Positions 1 to 9,395 of a stretch of 53,365 nucleotides of DNA are shown one piece after another. A model generated the notes under the pieces. The model worked only from the letters and a program-made list of their open reading frames with translations, had not been told where the DNA came from and did no database searches. Each line of letters opens with the position of its first letter. The first letter of the stretch is position 1. A program made the position numbers and the translations under genes. Origin of the DNA: CAMAVH01 sp964628235 (lineage in GTDB: Bacteria; Pseudomonadota; Alphaproteobacteria; SMXQ01); NCBI GenBank assembly GCA_964628235.1, contig CAZVLU010000019.1, forward strand, positions 1 to 53,365. Reading direction: 5' to 3'.

Positions 1-1084
<1,084 letters not shown>

Positions 1085-1093
1085 GGTCAGCTC

Positions 1094-1411
1094 CTATTTC
1101 TTTGCCGTCAAAGCGCCGGCGATGTCGCCGCGAAAGCCATGCACGATGCGGTCGCCGGCATAGGCGACGAGCCGCACGACGCGCGACTGGCCTGGCTCGA
1201 AGCGCACAGCGGTGCCGGCGGGAATATCGAGCCGCATGCCGCGCGCCTTGGCGCGCTCGAACTTGAGGGCCGGATTGGTCTCGAAGAAATGATAATGGCT
1301 GCCAACTTGAATCGGCCGGTCGCCGCCGTTGGCGACTTCGATCTCGATGGCCGGACGGCCGCCGTTGAGCTCGATGTCGCCCGCCGCCGGAATGATCTCG
1401 CCGGGAATCAT
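1094..1411 (-). CDS. ureB: Urease subunit beta
   Basis: Structural beta subunit of the (alpha-beta-gamma)3 urease. It has 105 residues, the normal length for a free-standing bacterial UreB, and starts MIPGEIIPAAGDIELN, the family's typical N terminus. The core includes GSHYHFFETNPAL and the RFEPGQ motif followed by VRLVAYAGDRIVHGF, all highly conserved. It lies 9 bases downstream of ureA and 9 bases upstream of ureC, so it is translated from the same transcript. Confidence 0.97.
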   Translation of the reverse strand: MIPGEIIPAAGDIELNGGRPAIEIEVANGGDRPIQVGSHYHFFETNPALKFERAKARGMRLDIPAGTAVRFEPGQSRVVRLVAYAGDRIVHGFRGDIAGALTAKK

Positions 1412-1420
1412 GCGCGCACC

Positions 1421-1723
1421 TCAGCGAATAGGTTGATGGACGGTCACCAGCTTGGTGCCGTCGGGGAATGTGGCTTCGACCTGAATGTCATGGATCATCT
1501 CGGCGATGCCCTCCATGCATTGCGCCCGGGTGATCACCTTGGCGCCGTCGCGCATCAGGTCTGCGACGCTCTTGCCGTCGCGCGCCCCCTCGACGACGAA
1601 ATCGGTGATCAGCGCCACCGCTTCCGGATGGTTGAGCTTGACGCCGCGCTCCAGGCGCTTGCGCGCGACGATGGCCGCCATGGCGACCAGCAGCTTGTCT
1701 TTTTCGCGGGGGGTGAGGTTCAC
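1421..1723 (-). CDS. ureA: Urease subunit gamma
   Basis: Smallest structural subunit of urease, 100 residues as is normal. Family hallmarks are the opening MNLTPREKDKLL, the segment RGVKLNHPEAVALI and the C-terminal TFPDGTKLVTVHQPIR. It sits 18 bases after ureD and 9 bases before ureB in one operon. Separate gamma and beta genes, not a fused UreAB, match the arrangement usual in proteobacteria. Confidence 0.97.
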   Translation of the reverse strand: MNLTPREKDKLLVAMAAIVARKRLERGVKLNHPEAVALITDFVVEGARDGKSVADLMRDGAKVITRAQCMEGIAEMIHDIQVEATFPDGTKLVTVHQPIR

Positions 1724-1741
1724 GGTTTCCTCTTCTTGTCT

Positions 1742-2578
1742 TCAACAGGACCAAACGCGCGGCAAGCGCGCCGGCAAGCCGGCGGCCTCGGCGCGAAATG
1801 CAGCAAGATAAGATGTCAGCGCGCGGCGCGTCGCCACGGCGGCGCCGAACCAGCGGACGATCAGCACGCCATTGACGACCGTCGCGCCGCAGCGCGTCTC
1901 GGCGCCAAGCAACGCGCGCGCCTTGTCCAACAAGGCTGGCGCATCGTCGGCGACATAAAGCGCCGTCGCCATCGCCTCGGCGCCGGCAAACGTCCCCGGC
2001 CGGTCGATCAAGCCAGCGATGTCGCCTTCAAGACGCAGGGCATCGCGCCAGACCAGCTTACCGGCGCGGCGCACATCCCAGGCGTCGTGCAATAGGCCTT
2101 GGCCAAAGCGTTCGCCATGGGCCAAGCGGCCGAACACCACGGACTCGCAAGCCAGCAACCGCGCGCCCGGCGCCACTTCGGCCACCGTGCGGCGATCGAG
2201 CCTGGCGCCCTCAAACAGGATGGTCTCCTGCGGCAGCCATTCGCACCAGGTGCCGCGTTCGATGTGCAAATTCACGCGGATGGTCGCCGGCAAAGCCAGC
2301 CGCGCGCCATAAATCTTTTCGGCAGCTTGGGAGGTGACCTGGGCGGAAGCCCCCTCGCCGACCCGCAAGCGCAGCGACAGCTTGTCGCCATCGGCCAATC
2401 CGCCCGAAGTGGTGAGCAGCACCGCCTGGGTCAGGTCGCCCGGTTCCTCGCTCGGCGTCAGAACCCGGCAAGGGGCGCGCTGATAGAGATCGGACAGCCG
2501 CGTCCGTCCATCGGCATAAACGAAGCCGATCTCGGCGGCCCCGTCGCCGCGCTCCAATATCGGTAATGCCGTCGCCAT
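1742..2578 (-). CDS. ureD: Urease accessory protein UreD
   Basis: Scaffold chaperone that binds apo-urease and, with UreF and UreG, lets nickel be loaded into the active site. The reading frame can be extended upstream to 2824, but the extra 82 residues are low-complexity antisense to urtE. The ATG at 2578 gives a normal 278-residue UreD beginning MATALPILERG. Recognisable family stretches are LTTSGGLADGD near the N terminus, TSQAAEKIYG, and WLPQETILFEGARL in the middle. It follows urtE by 19 bases, which ties the transporter and the enzyme into one transcript. Confidence 0.93.
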   Translation of the reverse strand: MATALPILERGDGAAEIGFVYADGRTRLSDLYQRAPCRVLTPSEEPGDLTQAVLLTTSGGLADGDKLSLRLRVGEGASAQVTSQAAEKIYGARLALPATIRVNLHIERGTWCEWLPQETILFEGARLDRRTVAEVAPGARLLACESVVFGRLAHGERFGQGLLHDAWDVRRAGKLVWRDALRLEGDIAGLIDRPGTFAGAEAMATALYVADDAPALLDKARALLGAETRCGATVVNGVLIVRWFGAAVATRRALTSYLAAFRAEAAGLPARLPRVWSC

Positions 2579-2597
2579 GCAGTCCCCGTCGCCGTCC

Positions 2598-3293
2598 CTA
2601 GACGACAAGATACTTGCGAACGTCCTCTTCCACCATATCCGCGCCGCTGCCGGCCAAAACGACCTCACCGCGCTCCAAAACGATGTAAGTGTCGGCCAAA
2701 TCGCGGGCGAACTCGAAATATTGCTCGACCAGGACGATGGCCATGTCGCCGCGATTGGCCAACATGCGGATGACGTTCTCGATATCCTTGATGATCGAGG
2801 GCTGGATACCCTCGGTCGGCTCATCCAGAATCAGTAGCTCGGGCCGGGTGACAAGCGCGCGGGCGATGGCCAATTGCTGCTGCTGGCCGCCCGACAGATC
2901 GCCGCCGCGCCGCTTCAGCATGGCCTTCAACACCGGAAACAGCGTGAAAATCTCGTCGGGCACGAAGCGCTGGTTGCGCGGCAAGGGCGCGTAGCCGGTT
3001 TCCAGGTTCTCCGCGACCGTGAGCAGCGGGAAGATTTCGCGGCCCTGCGGCACGTAAGCGATGCCGAGCGCGGCGCGTTTGTAAGCCGGCAGGCCGCTGA
3101 TGTCCTGGCCGTCCCACATGATCTTGCCGGCTTTCGGCGTGTGATGGCCGGCGATGGCGCGCAGCAAAGTGGTCTTGCCGACGCCATTGCGCCCCATCAC
3201 GCAAGTCACCTTGCCGATCTGCGCCATGACCGAGACGGACCGCACGGCTTGGCTGGCGCCGTAATAGAGATCGATATTTTCCACGGACAACAT
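2598..3293 (-). CDS. urtE: Urea ABC transporter ATP-binding protein UrtE
   Basis: One of two ATPases that power urea uptake. The frame is open to 3398, but the proper start is the ATG at 3293 (MLSVENIDLYYGASQ), giving 231 residues. Walker A is GRNGVGKTT near residues 34-42, the signature is DLSGGQQQQLAIARAL, and Walker B is LLILDEPTEGIQPS. The protein resembles the branched-chain amino-acid LivF ATPases; the urea assignment comes from its place between urtD and the urease genes. The start is 2 bases after the urtD stop. Confidence 0.95.
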   Translation of the reverse strand: MLSVENIDLYYGASQAVRSVSVMAQIGKVTCVMGRNGVGKTTLLRAIAGHHTPKAGKIMWDGQDISGLPAYKRAALGIAYVPQGREIFPLLTVAENLETGYAPLPRNQRFVPDEIFTLFPVLKAMLKRRGGDLSGGQQQQLAIARALVTRPELLILDEPTEGIQPSIIKDIENVIRMLANRGDMAIVLVEQYFEFARDLADTYIVLERGEVVLAGSGADMVEEDVRKYLVV

Positions 3294-3295
3294 GC

Positions 3296-4087
3296 TCAGC
3301 GCCCCAAATAAACTTCGATGACGCGTTCGTTGGCCTGCACCGAGGCCAGCGAGCCTTCGGCCAGCACGGACCCTTCGTGCAGCACCGTCACCTTGCATTC
3401 GAGCGAGCGGACGAATTCCATGTCGTGCTCGACCACCATGACCGAATGAGTCTTAGCGATTTCCTTGAGCATTTCGGCGGTCTGCGCCGTCTCGGCGTCG
3501 GTCATGCCGGCAGCCGGCTCATCGACCAGCAGCAGTTCCGGGTCCTGCACCAACAACATGCCGATCTCGAGCCACTGTTTCTGGCCATGCGACAGGATGC
3601 CAGCCGGCAGATAAGCCGCGTCCTTCAAGCCGATGGTGGTCAAGGCTTCGTCGATGGCGTCGCGTTGCGCGCCGGTCATCTTGAAGAACAGCGACGACAG
3701 CACGCGGCGCTGGCCTTTCAGCGCAAGTTCCAGGTTCTCGAACACCGAATGTTTCTCGAACACGGTCGGGCGCTGAAACTTGCGGCCGATGCCGAGATTG
3801 GCAATGCGCGCTTCATCCAATTTGCGCAGATCGATGTCGCCGCGAAAGAAGACATCGCCGTCGTCCGGCTTGGTCTTGCCGGTGATGACGTCCATCATCG
3901 TCGTCTTGCCGGCGCCATTCGGGCCGATGAAGGCGCGCAACTCGCCGGCCGTCATATAGAGGCTGAGATTGTTGAGCGCGCGAAAACCGTCGAAGCTGAC
4001 GTTGACGCCGTTGAGATAGAGCAACGTGCCTTCGCGGCTGCTCGCGCCCTTCAGCGACATGTCGGACGCGTCCATGACTTCGCTCAT
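3296..4087 (-). CDS. urtD: Urea ABC transporter ATP-binding protein UrtD
   Basis: Second ATPase of the urea importer, 263 residues. It carries Walker A GPNGAGKTT (about residues 55-63), a signature in the variant form LSHGQKQWLEIGMLL that is typical of UrtD, Walker B LLLVDEPAAGMT and the switch histidine in VVEHDMEFV. The ATG at 4087 overlaps the end of urtC by 4 bases, indicating translational coupling. About 20 N-terminal residues precede the nucleotide-binding core, as is common for UrtD. Confidence 0.95.
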   Translation of the reverse strand: MSEVMDASDMSLKGASSREGTLLYLNGVNVSFDGFRALNNLSLYMTAGELRAFIGPNGAGKTTMMDVITGKTKPDDGDVFFRGDIDLRKLDEARIANLGIGRKFQRPTVFEKHSVFENLELALKGQRRVLSSLFFKMTGAQRDAIDEALTTIGLKDAAYLPAGILSHGQKQWLEIGMLLVQDPELLLVDEPAAGMTDAETAQTAEMLKEIAKTHSVMVVEHDMEFVRSLECKVTVLHEGSVLAEGSLASVQANERVIEVYLGR

Positions 4088-5268
4088 GGCGATCTCCCTC
4101 CCTGTTCGGGGGGTGCCCCTTCAGATGATTGGCGCAGCGACTTCCAGCCTTTGGCCATGCCGGGGAAATTCGGCATGGCGCCGATGATGCCTTTCGGCAG
4201 GAACAGGGTCACGGCGATAAACAGCGCGCCGAGCATATAGAGCCAGGCTTCCGGCAAGGCGCTGGTGAAGTAGCTCTTGCCGAAATTGACCAGCAGCGCG
4301 CCGAGAATCGCGCCATGCAGCGAGCCGCGCCCGCCGACCGCCACCCAGATCACCACTTCGATCGAGTTGGCCGGCGAGAATTCGCTCGGATTGATGATGC
4401 CGACCTGCGGCACGTAGAGCGCGCCGGCAAGCCCCGCCAACATGCCCGACAGGGTGAAGACGAACAGCTTATAGAACTCGACCTTATAGCCTAGGAAGCG
4501 TACGCGGCTTTCGGCGTCGCGCACCGCGATGAGCACGCGGCCCAAACGCGAAGCGATGATCCAGCGGCACAGCAGATAGGCCGCAGCCAGCACCAGGGCG
4601 CTGATCGAGAACAAGGCGACGCGCGTCGAACTCGCCTGCAAATTGAAGCCGAGCAGCTCTTTGAAGTCGGTCATGCCGTTGTTGCCGCCGAAGCCCATAT
4701 CGTTGCGGAAAAATGCGAGCAACAGGGCAAAGGTCATGGCCTGGGTGATGATCGAGAGATAGACGCCGGTAACGCGCGAGCGGAAGGCGAACCAGCCGAA
4801 CACGAAGGCCAACAGGCCCGGCACCAGCACCGTCATCAGCAGGGCGAAAGGAAAGCTGTCGAAGCCGTACCAATACCAGGGCAGTTCCTTCCAATTCAGG
4901 AACACCATGAAGTCCGGCAGGATCGGATCGCGATAGACGCCGCGCGGACCGATCTGGCGCATCAGATGCATGCCCATAGCATAGCCGCCGAGCGCGAAGA
5001 ACGCGCCGTGGCCAAGACTCAGAATGCCGCAATAGCCCCAGATCAGATCGACGCTGAGCGCCAGCAGGGCGTAGCAAAGATATTTGCCGAGCAGGCTGAC
5101 GACATGGGTCGGCACATGGAACGCCGAGCTTGGCGGCAGCAGTTGGTTCGACAAGGGCACCAGAATGGCCGCCGCCACCAAGAGGCCGACAGTGAGCAGC
5201 GCCGCCATCGGCGAGCGCAGCAGGAACGTGGCGAAGAGCGGCTTGCGCGTCATGGTCATGCTTGCCAT
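4084..5268 (-). CDS. urtC: Urea ABC transporter permease UrtC
   Basis: Inner-membrane permease of the LivM type, 394 residues with about ten hydrophobic segments. The stretches SVDLIWGYCGILSLGHGAFF and GRGSLHGAILGA are the conserved loops of this permease family, and AVRDAESRVRFLGY is the coupling helix region contacting the ATPases. It pairs with UrtB to form the channel. The start lies 3 bases after the urtB stop and the end overlaps urtD by 4 bases. Confidence 0.95.
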   Translation of the reverse strand: MASMTMTRKPLFATFLLRSPMAALLTVGLLVAAAILVPLSNQLLPPSSAFHVPTHVVSLLGKYLCYALLALSVDLIWGYCGILSLGHGAFFALGGYAMGMHLMRQIGPRGVYRDPILPDFMVFLNWKELPWYWYGFDSFPFALLMTVLVPGLLAFVFGWFAFRSRVTGVYLSIITQAMTFALLLAFFRNDMGFGGNNGMTDFKELLGFNLQASSTRVALFSISALVLAAAYLLCRWIIASRLGRVLIAVRDAESRVRFLGYKVEFYKLFVFTLSGMLAGLAGALYVPQVGIINPSEFSPANSIEVVIWVAVGGRGSLHGAILGALLVNFGKSYFTSALPEAWLYMLGALFIAVTLFLPKGIIGAMPNFPGMAKGWKSLRQSSEGAPPEQGGRSP

Positions 5269-5271
5269 CGC

Positions 5272-6969
5272 CTATGCCTCCACCGAACGGCCCTTGAGCG
5301 CGAACAAGCCTCGCGGCCGTTTCTGGATGAACAGGATGATGGCGACGAGCACGATGATCTTGCCGAGCACCGCGCCGGCATAGGGTTCGAGAAATTTATT
5401 GACCAGGCCGAGGCTGAACGCGCCGACCAGCGTGCCCCACAGATTGCCGACGCCGCCGAACACCACGACCAGGAAGCTGTCGATGATGAAGCTTTGGCCC
5501 AGATTGGGGCTGACGTTGGAGATCTGGCTGAGCGCCACGCCGGCGATGCCGGCGATGCCGGACCCGAGGCCGAATGTGAGCGCATCGACCGCGCCGGTGC
5601 GGATGCCGACCGAACTCGCCATGCGGCGGTTCTGCGTCACGGCCCGCATATGCAGACCAAAGGTGCTATGGCGCATCAGCAGCGCGATCATCGCCAACAC
5701 GACCAGGCTGAACAGGACGATGGCGATGCGGTTGTAAGTCAGCGTCAGGCCGCCGACGACTTCCCAAGCACCGCTCATCCAAGAGGGCGTCGCCACCTCG
5801 CGGTTGGTCGGGCCGAAGATCGTGCGCACGGCTTGTTGCAAGATCAAGCTGATGCCCCAGGTGGCGAGCAGCGTTTCGAGCGCGCGGCCATAGAGGAAGC
5901 GAATCACGCCGCGCTCGATGGCGATGCCGATGGCGCCCGTCAATAGGAAGGCCGCCGGCACCGACAGCACGATCGACCAATCGACGAAGCCCGGCAGATA
6001 GGCGCGAAATAGCTCCTGCACCATGTAGGTGGTATAGGCGCCGATCATGATCATCTCGCCATGCGCCATGTTGATGACGCCCATCACGCCGAAGGTGATG
6101 GCGAGGCCGATGGCGGCGAGCAGCAACACGGAGCCGAGGCTGACGCCCTGGAAGAGGTTGTTGACGACGCCCCAGAAGGCGAGCGAACTCTCGACCTTGG
6201 CGAGCGACGAGGCGATCGTCGCCTTCAAGGCCGGGCTCAAATCTTGCGATTGCAGTCCGGTCAGCAGCGCGCGGGTTTCCGGATCGGCATAATTGCCGAG
6301 GGCGGCGGCGGCGGCGATTCGCTGCGCCTCATCCCCAGCGCCGGCCAAGCGAATAGCCGCTAGGGAATGCTCCATCTCGCGCTTGGCGGCGGGGTCGGTT
6401 TCCTTGGCAAGCGCGGCGGCGAGCGGCTCGGCCATTTCCGGCGGACGTGAGCGGAACAAAGTGGCAGCGCCGCTGGCGCGCAGGCGCGGATCAGGGCTGA
6501 AGAGCGTGAGCGCGCCGAGCGCGCTGCGCAGGATGCCGCGCAAGCGGTTGTTGACGGTGACGCGATTTGCCGCAGCGGCGGTCACGCTGGCATCGGCGTG
6601 GCTCAAAGCGTTGCGCAGCTTGGCGTCGCGCGCGGCGCTTTCGGCCAGGAAAATCTGGTTTTCGTGCGTGTAGAGAGTGCCGTCCATCATCGCCTGCAAA
6701 ATAGGGATGGCGCGGGCGTCGCCGGTGGCGGTCAGCGCTTCGACGGCTTTGATCTTGTCGTCGAAGCCGCCATTGCCGAGTTGCAGCACAAGCGCTTCGT
6801 AGCTCGGCGCGGCGGCTGGCGCGGGCGCCGCCTCTGCGGCTGCGGGCGCATCGATGCTCGGCGCAGCCTCTTGGGCGCAAAGGAAACTGGGAGATAGTGT
6901 GGCGACAGCCAGGGCCATCGCGGCCCACAAATGACGGATCTGGAATCGACGAAGCGAATAAGCGCGCAT
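5272..6969 (-). CDS. urtB: Urea ABC transporter permease UrtB
   Basis: LivH-type inner-membrane permease with the long N-terminal extension normal for proteobacterial UrtB. Translation is placed at the ATG at 6969, giving 565 residues that open with a signal peptide (RRFQIRHLWAAMALAVATLS..., ending near AQEAAP). Next come an Ala/Pro-rich linker and a periplasmic helical-repeat region (residues ~60-260). The permease domain follows, with GVMGVINMAHGEMIMIGAY and VVVFGGVGNLWGTLVGA. A possible earlier start at 7017 would bury the signal peptide and is not favoured. It lies downstream of urtA after a strong hairpin. Confidence 0.94.
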   Translation of the reverse strand: MRAYSLRRFQIRHLWAAMALAVATLSPSFLCAQEAAPSIDAPAAAEAAPAPAAAPSYEALVLQLGNGGFDDKIKAVEALTATGDARAIPILQAMMDGTLYTHENQIFLAESAARDAKLRNALSHADASVTAAAANRVTVNNRLRGILRSALGALTLFSPDPRLRASGAATLFRSRPPEMAEPLAAALAKETDPAAKREMEHSLAAIRLAGAGDEAQRIAAAAALGNYADPETRALLTGLQSQDLSPALKATIASSLAKVESSLAFWGVVNNLFQGVSLGSVLLLAAIGLAITFGVMGVINMAHGEMIMIGAYTTYMVQELFRAYLPGFVDWSIVLSVPAAFLLTGAIGIAIERGVIRFLYGRALETLLATWGISLILQQAVRTIFGPTNREVATPSWMSGAWEVVGGLTLTYNRIAIVLFSLVVLAMIALLMRHSTFGLHMRAVTQNRRMASSVGIRTGAVDALTFGLGSGIAGIAGVALSQISNVSPNLGQSFIIDSFLVVVFGGVGNLWGTLVGAFSLGLVNKFLEPYAGAVLGKIIVLVAIILFIQKRPRGLFALKGRSVEA

Positions 6970-7003
6970 GAAAAGGATCCTCTCGTCTGCCGGGGAGACG
7001 CTG

Positions 7004-7042
7004 CGCCCGCCGGCCATCGCTTCATGCGACGGACGGCGGGCG
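7004..7042 (-). terminator. Hairpin between urtA and urtB (3' stabiliser or partial terminator)
   Basis: Two 17-base arms (7004-7020 and 7026-7042) pair with few mismatches around the 5-base loop TTCAT. The outer nine pairs are all G/C-type. No run of T follows in the minus direction, so a full stop is unlikely. Such hairpins after a binding-protein gene usually protect the upstream message or reduce read-through, so that binding protein exceeds permease. That role is inference. Confidence 0.6.
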
Positions 7043-7073
7043 AAACGTCTAGCTCAAGTTGGCAGCCGAGCGA

Positions 7074-8351
7074 TTAGAACTTCGGCTTTTCGCAGTTGCC
7101 GCAGACCCACGGATAGGTCCAGTCGGCGGTCAGCTTGGCGCTTTCCGGGATGAAATCCGACCAGGCGTCGCCCGGGACCAGATCCTTGGTCTGCGAAACG
7201 ATGTCGAATTGACCGTTCGCCTGGATTTCGCCGATCAGCACCGGCTTGGTGATGTGGTGGTTGGCCAACATGACCGAGGTGCCGCCAGTGAGGTTCTTAA
7301 ACTTCTGGCCGATGATCGCCTGACGCACAGCGTCGGCGTTAGTCGTACCCGACTGCTTCACCGCCTGCACCCACATGTTGAAGCCAATGTAATGGGCTTC
7401 CATGGGATCGTTGGTAACGCGCTTGGTGTCCTTGATGAAGGCGTGCCACTTCTTGATGAAAGCGGCGTTCTCGGGCGCCTTCACGCTCATGAAGTAGTTC
7501 CAGGCGGCCAGATGACCGACCAGCGGACCGGTGTCGAGACCCGCCAATTCCTCTTCGCCGACCGAGAAGGCGACGACCGGGATCTGGTCAGCCTTGATGC
7601 CCTGGTTACCCAATTCCTTGTAGAAGGGCACGTTGGCATCGCCGTTGATGGTCGAGACGACGGCGGTCTTCTTGCCGGCCGAGGCGAACTTCTTCACTTC
7701 GGACACGATCGTCTGCCAATCGGAATGACCGAACGGCGTGTAACTCTCGATAATGTCGGCCTGCGCCACGCCCTTCGACTTCAGATAGGCCTGGAGAATC
7801 TTGTTGGTCGTGCGCGGATAGACATAGTCGGTGCCGAGCAGCACCCAGCGCTTCGCCTCACCGCCGTCTTTGCTCATCAGGTAATCGACGGCCGGGATCG
7901 CCTGCTGGTTCGGCGCGGCGCCGGTGTAGAAGATGCTGCGCGAGCTTTCCTCGCCTTCGTACTGCACTGGATAGAACAGGAGGCCGTTGAGTTCCTCGAA
8001 CACCGGCAACACGGATTTGCGGCAGACCGAAGTCCAGCAACCGAACACCGCGTCGACCTTGTCCTTGGCGAGAAGGTCGCGCGCCTTCTCCGCCGCCAGC
8101 GGCCAATCGGACGCGATATCGACGACGACGGCTTCGACCTTCTTGCCGAGCAAGCCGCCCTTGGAATTCAGGTCGTCCACCAGCATCAGCATGGTGTCTT
8201 TCAAGGTCGTTTCGCTGATCGCCATCGTGCCCGACAACGAATGCAGAACGCCGACCTTGATGGTTTCCTGCGCATAAGCAGAAACGGCGGTCAGAGCCGT
8301 GGACGCGACGAAGGCAGCCGCAACCGCGGCGGCCCGAACGAATTTAGTCAT
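7074..8351 (-). CDS. urtA: Urea ABC transporter substrate-binding protein UrtA
   Basis: Periplasmic urea receptor, 425 residues. The frame is open to 8405, but the ATG at 8351 (MTKFVRAAAVAAAF) has a GGGGAGAGG ribosome site just upstream and opens with a signal peptide cleaved near SAYAQ-ETIKVG. Family features are the N-terminal IKVGVLHSLSGTMAISE, VFGCWTSVCRKSVLPVFEE, LLFYPVQYEGEE and the C-terminal VCGNCEKPKF. It is the first gene of the urtABCDE-ureDABC operon and lies behind a sigma-54-like promoter. Confidence 0.96.
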   Translation of the reverse strand: MTKFVRAAAVAAAFVASTALTAVSAYAQETIKVGVLHSLSGTMAISETTLKDTMLMLVDDLNSKGGLLGKKVEAVVVDIASDWPLAAEKARDLLAKDKVDAVFGCWTSVCRKSVLPVFEELNGLLFYPVQYEGEESSRSIFYTGAAPNQQAIPAVDYLMSKDGGEAKRWVLLGTDYVYPRTTNKILQAYLKSKGVAQADIIESYTPFGHSDWQTIVSEVKKFASAGKKTAVVSTINGDANVPFYKELGNQGIKADQIPVVAFSVGEEELAGLDTGPLVGHLAAWNYFMSVKAPENAAFIKKWHAFIKDTKRVTNDPMEAHYIGFNMWVQAVKQSGTTNADAVRQAIIGQKFKNLTGGTSVMLANHHITKPVLIGEIQANGQFDIVSQTKDLVPGDAWSDFIPESAKLTADWTYPWVCGNCEKPKF

Positions 8352-8401
8352 TAAGACCTCTCCCCAATGAGGTGTGTATGAGCACTTCGGGGAGGTGTTT
8401 C

Positions 8402-8416
8402 GCAAGAAGCAGGCCA
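8402..8416 (-). promoter_or_regulatory. Candidate sigma-54 promoter of the urea operon
   Basis: Read on the minus strand, the 15 bases match the RpoN consensus (TGGCAC, five bases, TTGC) as TGGCCT, five bases, TTGC. The essential GG (-24) and GC (-12) are present with the required 10-base gap. Transcription would begin near 8391, leaving a leader of about 40 bases before the urtA ATG at 8351. Sigma-54/NtrC control of urea uptake under nitrogen limitation is established in other bacteria; here it is inferred from the motif and its position. Confidence 0.6.
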
Positions 8417-8617
8417 GCGGCGCACAAAATAAGAGGCCGCTGTCATAAAAATAACCGGGGTGCAGAAAGCCTAGGGTTTCACCCCATCAATAATAGGACT
8501 TACCTATATATTATATTCAATATGAGTATATTATTGTTCCGTGAGCGGAAATACGGGTTCAAATCTGTATGAAGCAGACGAAAATATAGCCGTAACCGTA
8601 TAATTTTTAATCATAAC

Positions 8618-8648
8618 GAGTATTTGCATATATTATATGCAAATACTC
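8618..8648. repeat. Perfect 31-bp palindrome (15-1-15), candidate operator or enhancer
   Basis: Bases 8618-8632 are the exact reverse complement of 8634-8648, with a single T at 8633 between them. The arms begin GAGTATTTGCATATA. It lies 39 bases beyond the stop of the MarR gene and about 225 bases upstream of the predicted urtA transcription start. The inner TGCA-N9-TGCA has the half-site spacing of NtrC enhancers, but the bases flanking TGCA are A/T in place of the usual CC/GG. As a terminator it would be weak: the stem is AT-rich and no T-run follows. Confidence 0.75.
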
Positions 8649-8687
8649 CATCGGTCCTTTCTATGGAAGTAGATAACTGCTGGGGTT

Positions 8688-9167
8688 TTATTCCGCCAGA
8701 TTCACGCCGCCGTTGGGCAAGCCATAGCCTGCGCGCGTCAGATGCCGCATCAAATCCTCGATGTGATCGATATAGGCGCGGAAGCTCTCCCGCCCCTTCG
8801 CTGTCAGGGCGATGACCATGCGGCGCCGGTCGCTCTGCGCCCGATTCAGCTCGACCAGGCCCAGCCCTTCGAGGTCGCGGACGATGTACTGCAGCGTGCG
8901 ATGCGGCCGCGCGATCATGGTTTCGAGCGCGGAATAGTTCATGCGGCCGTCCGGCGCGCGCGCCACGGCGACCAGGACGTCCCAGCGGATGGTCGAGCCG
9001 CGCGTCTGGAGATTGGCGTCGCCCCAGCCGCGCGCCTGCCACATCAAGTCGGCGAACAGGCGGACCTTTTCGCTGGCGCCGGTAAAACCGTCCGGCGCGC
9101 TGCGCGCCGACGGCGACAGAGCAGACAGCGGCGATGAAATAGACATGGGCGACAATTGGCTGGACAT
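8688..9167 (-). CDS. MarR-family transcriptional regulator
   Basis: DNA-binding regulator of 159 residues. The frame is open to 9344, but the ATG at 9167 is preceded by a GGGGGAG ribosome site and gives a normal MarR length. The winged helix lies around residues 55-130, with STIRWDVLVAVAR, IARPHRTLQYIVRDLEGLGLVELNRA (recognition helix and start of the wing) and DRRRMVIALTAKGRE. The N-terminal 30 residues are Ser/Pro-rich and probably disordered. It lies between the urea operon and the divergent aapJ gene and may control either. The effector cannot be told from the sequence. Confidence 0.85.
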   Translation of the reverse strand: MSSQLSPMSISSPLSALSPSARSAPDGFTGASEKVRLFADLMWQARGWGDANLQTRGSTIRWDVLVAVARAPDGRMNYSALETMIARPHRTLQYIVRDLEGLGLVELNRAQSDRRRMVIALTAKGRESFRAYIDHIEDLMRHLTRAGYGLPNGGVNLAE

Positions 9168-9395
9168 GGACCGCTCCCCCGAATGCTCCGACTGCGGTCC
9201 CGACGGGCCCCGCGCCGCGCTCAAGCGGCGACGGCAGGAGCATCGTCGCGGTTTCCGCGCCGCTCCGCCTCCTGTGCTTAGGAAGTAATACAAACGTGCG
9301 GGCCAGATTGTCGCCGCCACGAAAAGCGTGTTACCGTTCTTCACGCCGCGCCGATCGCGGCCAACTCATCGGGTTTTCACTTGGGAGATAAGGCT

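Larger units (their letters stand above)
8352..8687. other. AT-rich control region upstream of the urea operon
   Basis: A 336-base stretch without a convincing gene. From about 8430 to 8690 the base composition falls far below the surrounding ~64% GC. It holds the sigma-54-like promoter close to urtA and a perfect 31-bp palindrome near the end of the MarR gene. The ORFs that can be drawn here are short, lack ribosome sites and resemble nothing. Confidence 0.7.

Noticed and set aside
8372..8572. 66-residue ORF in the AT-rich region
   Set aside because: No ribosome site; it crosses the sigma-54-like promoter and its composition follows the intergenic DNA.
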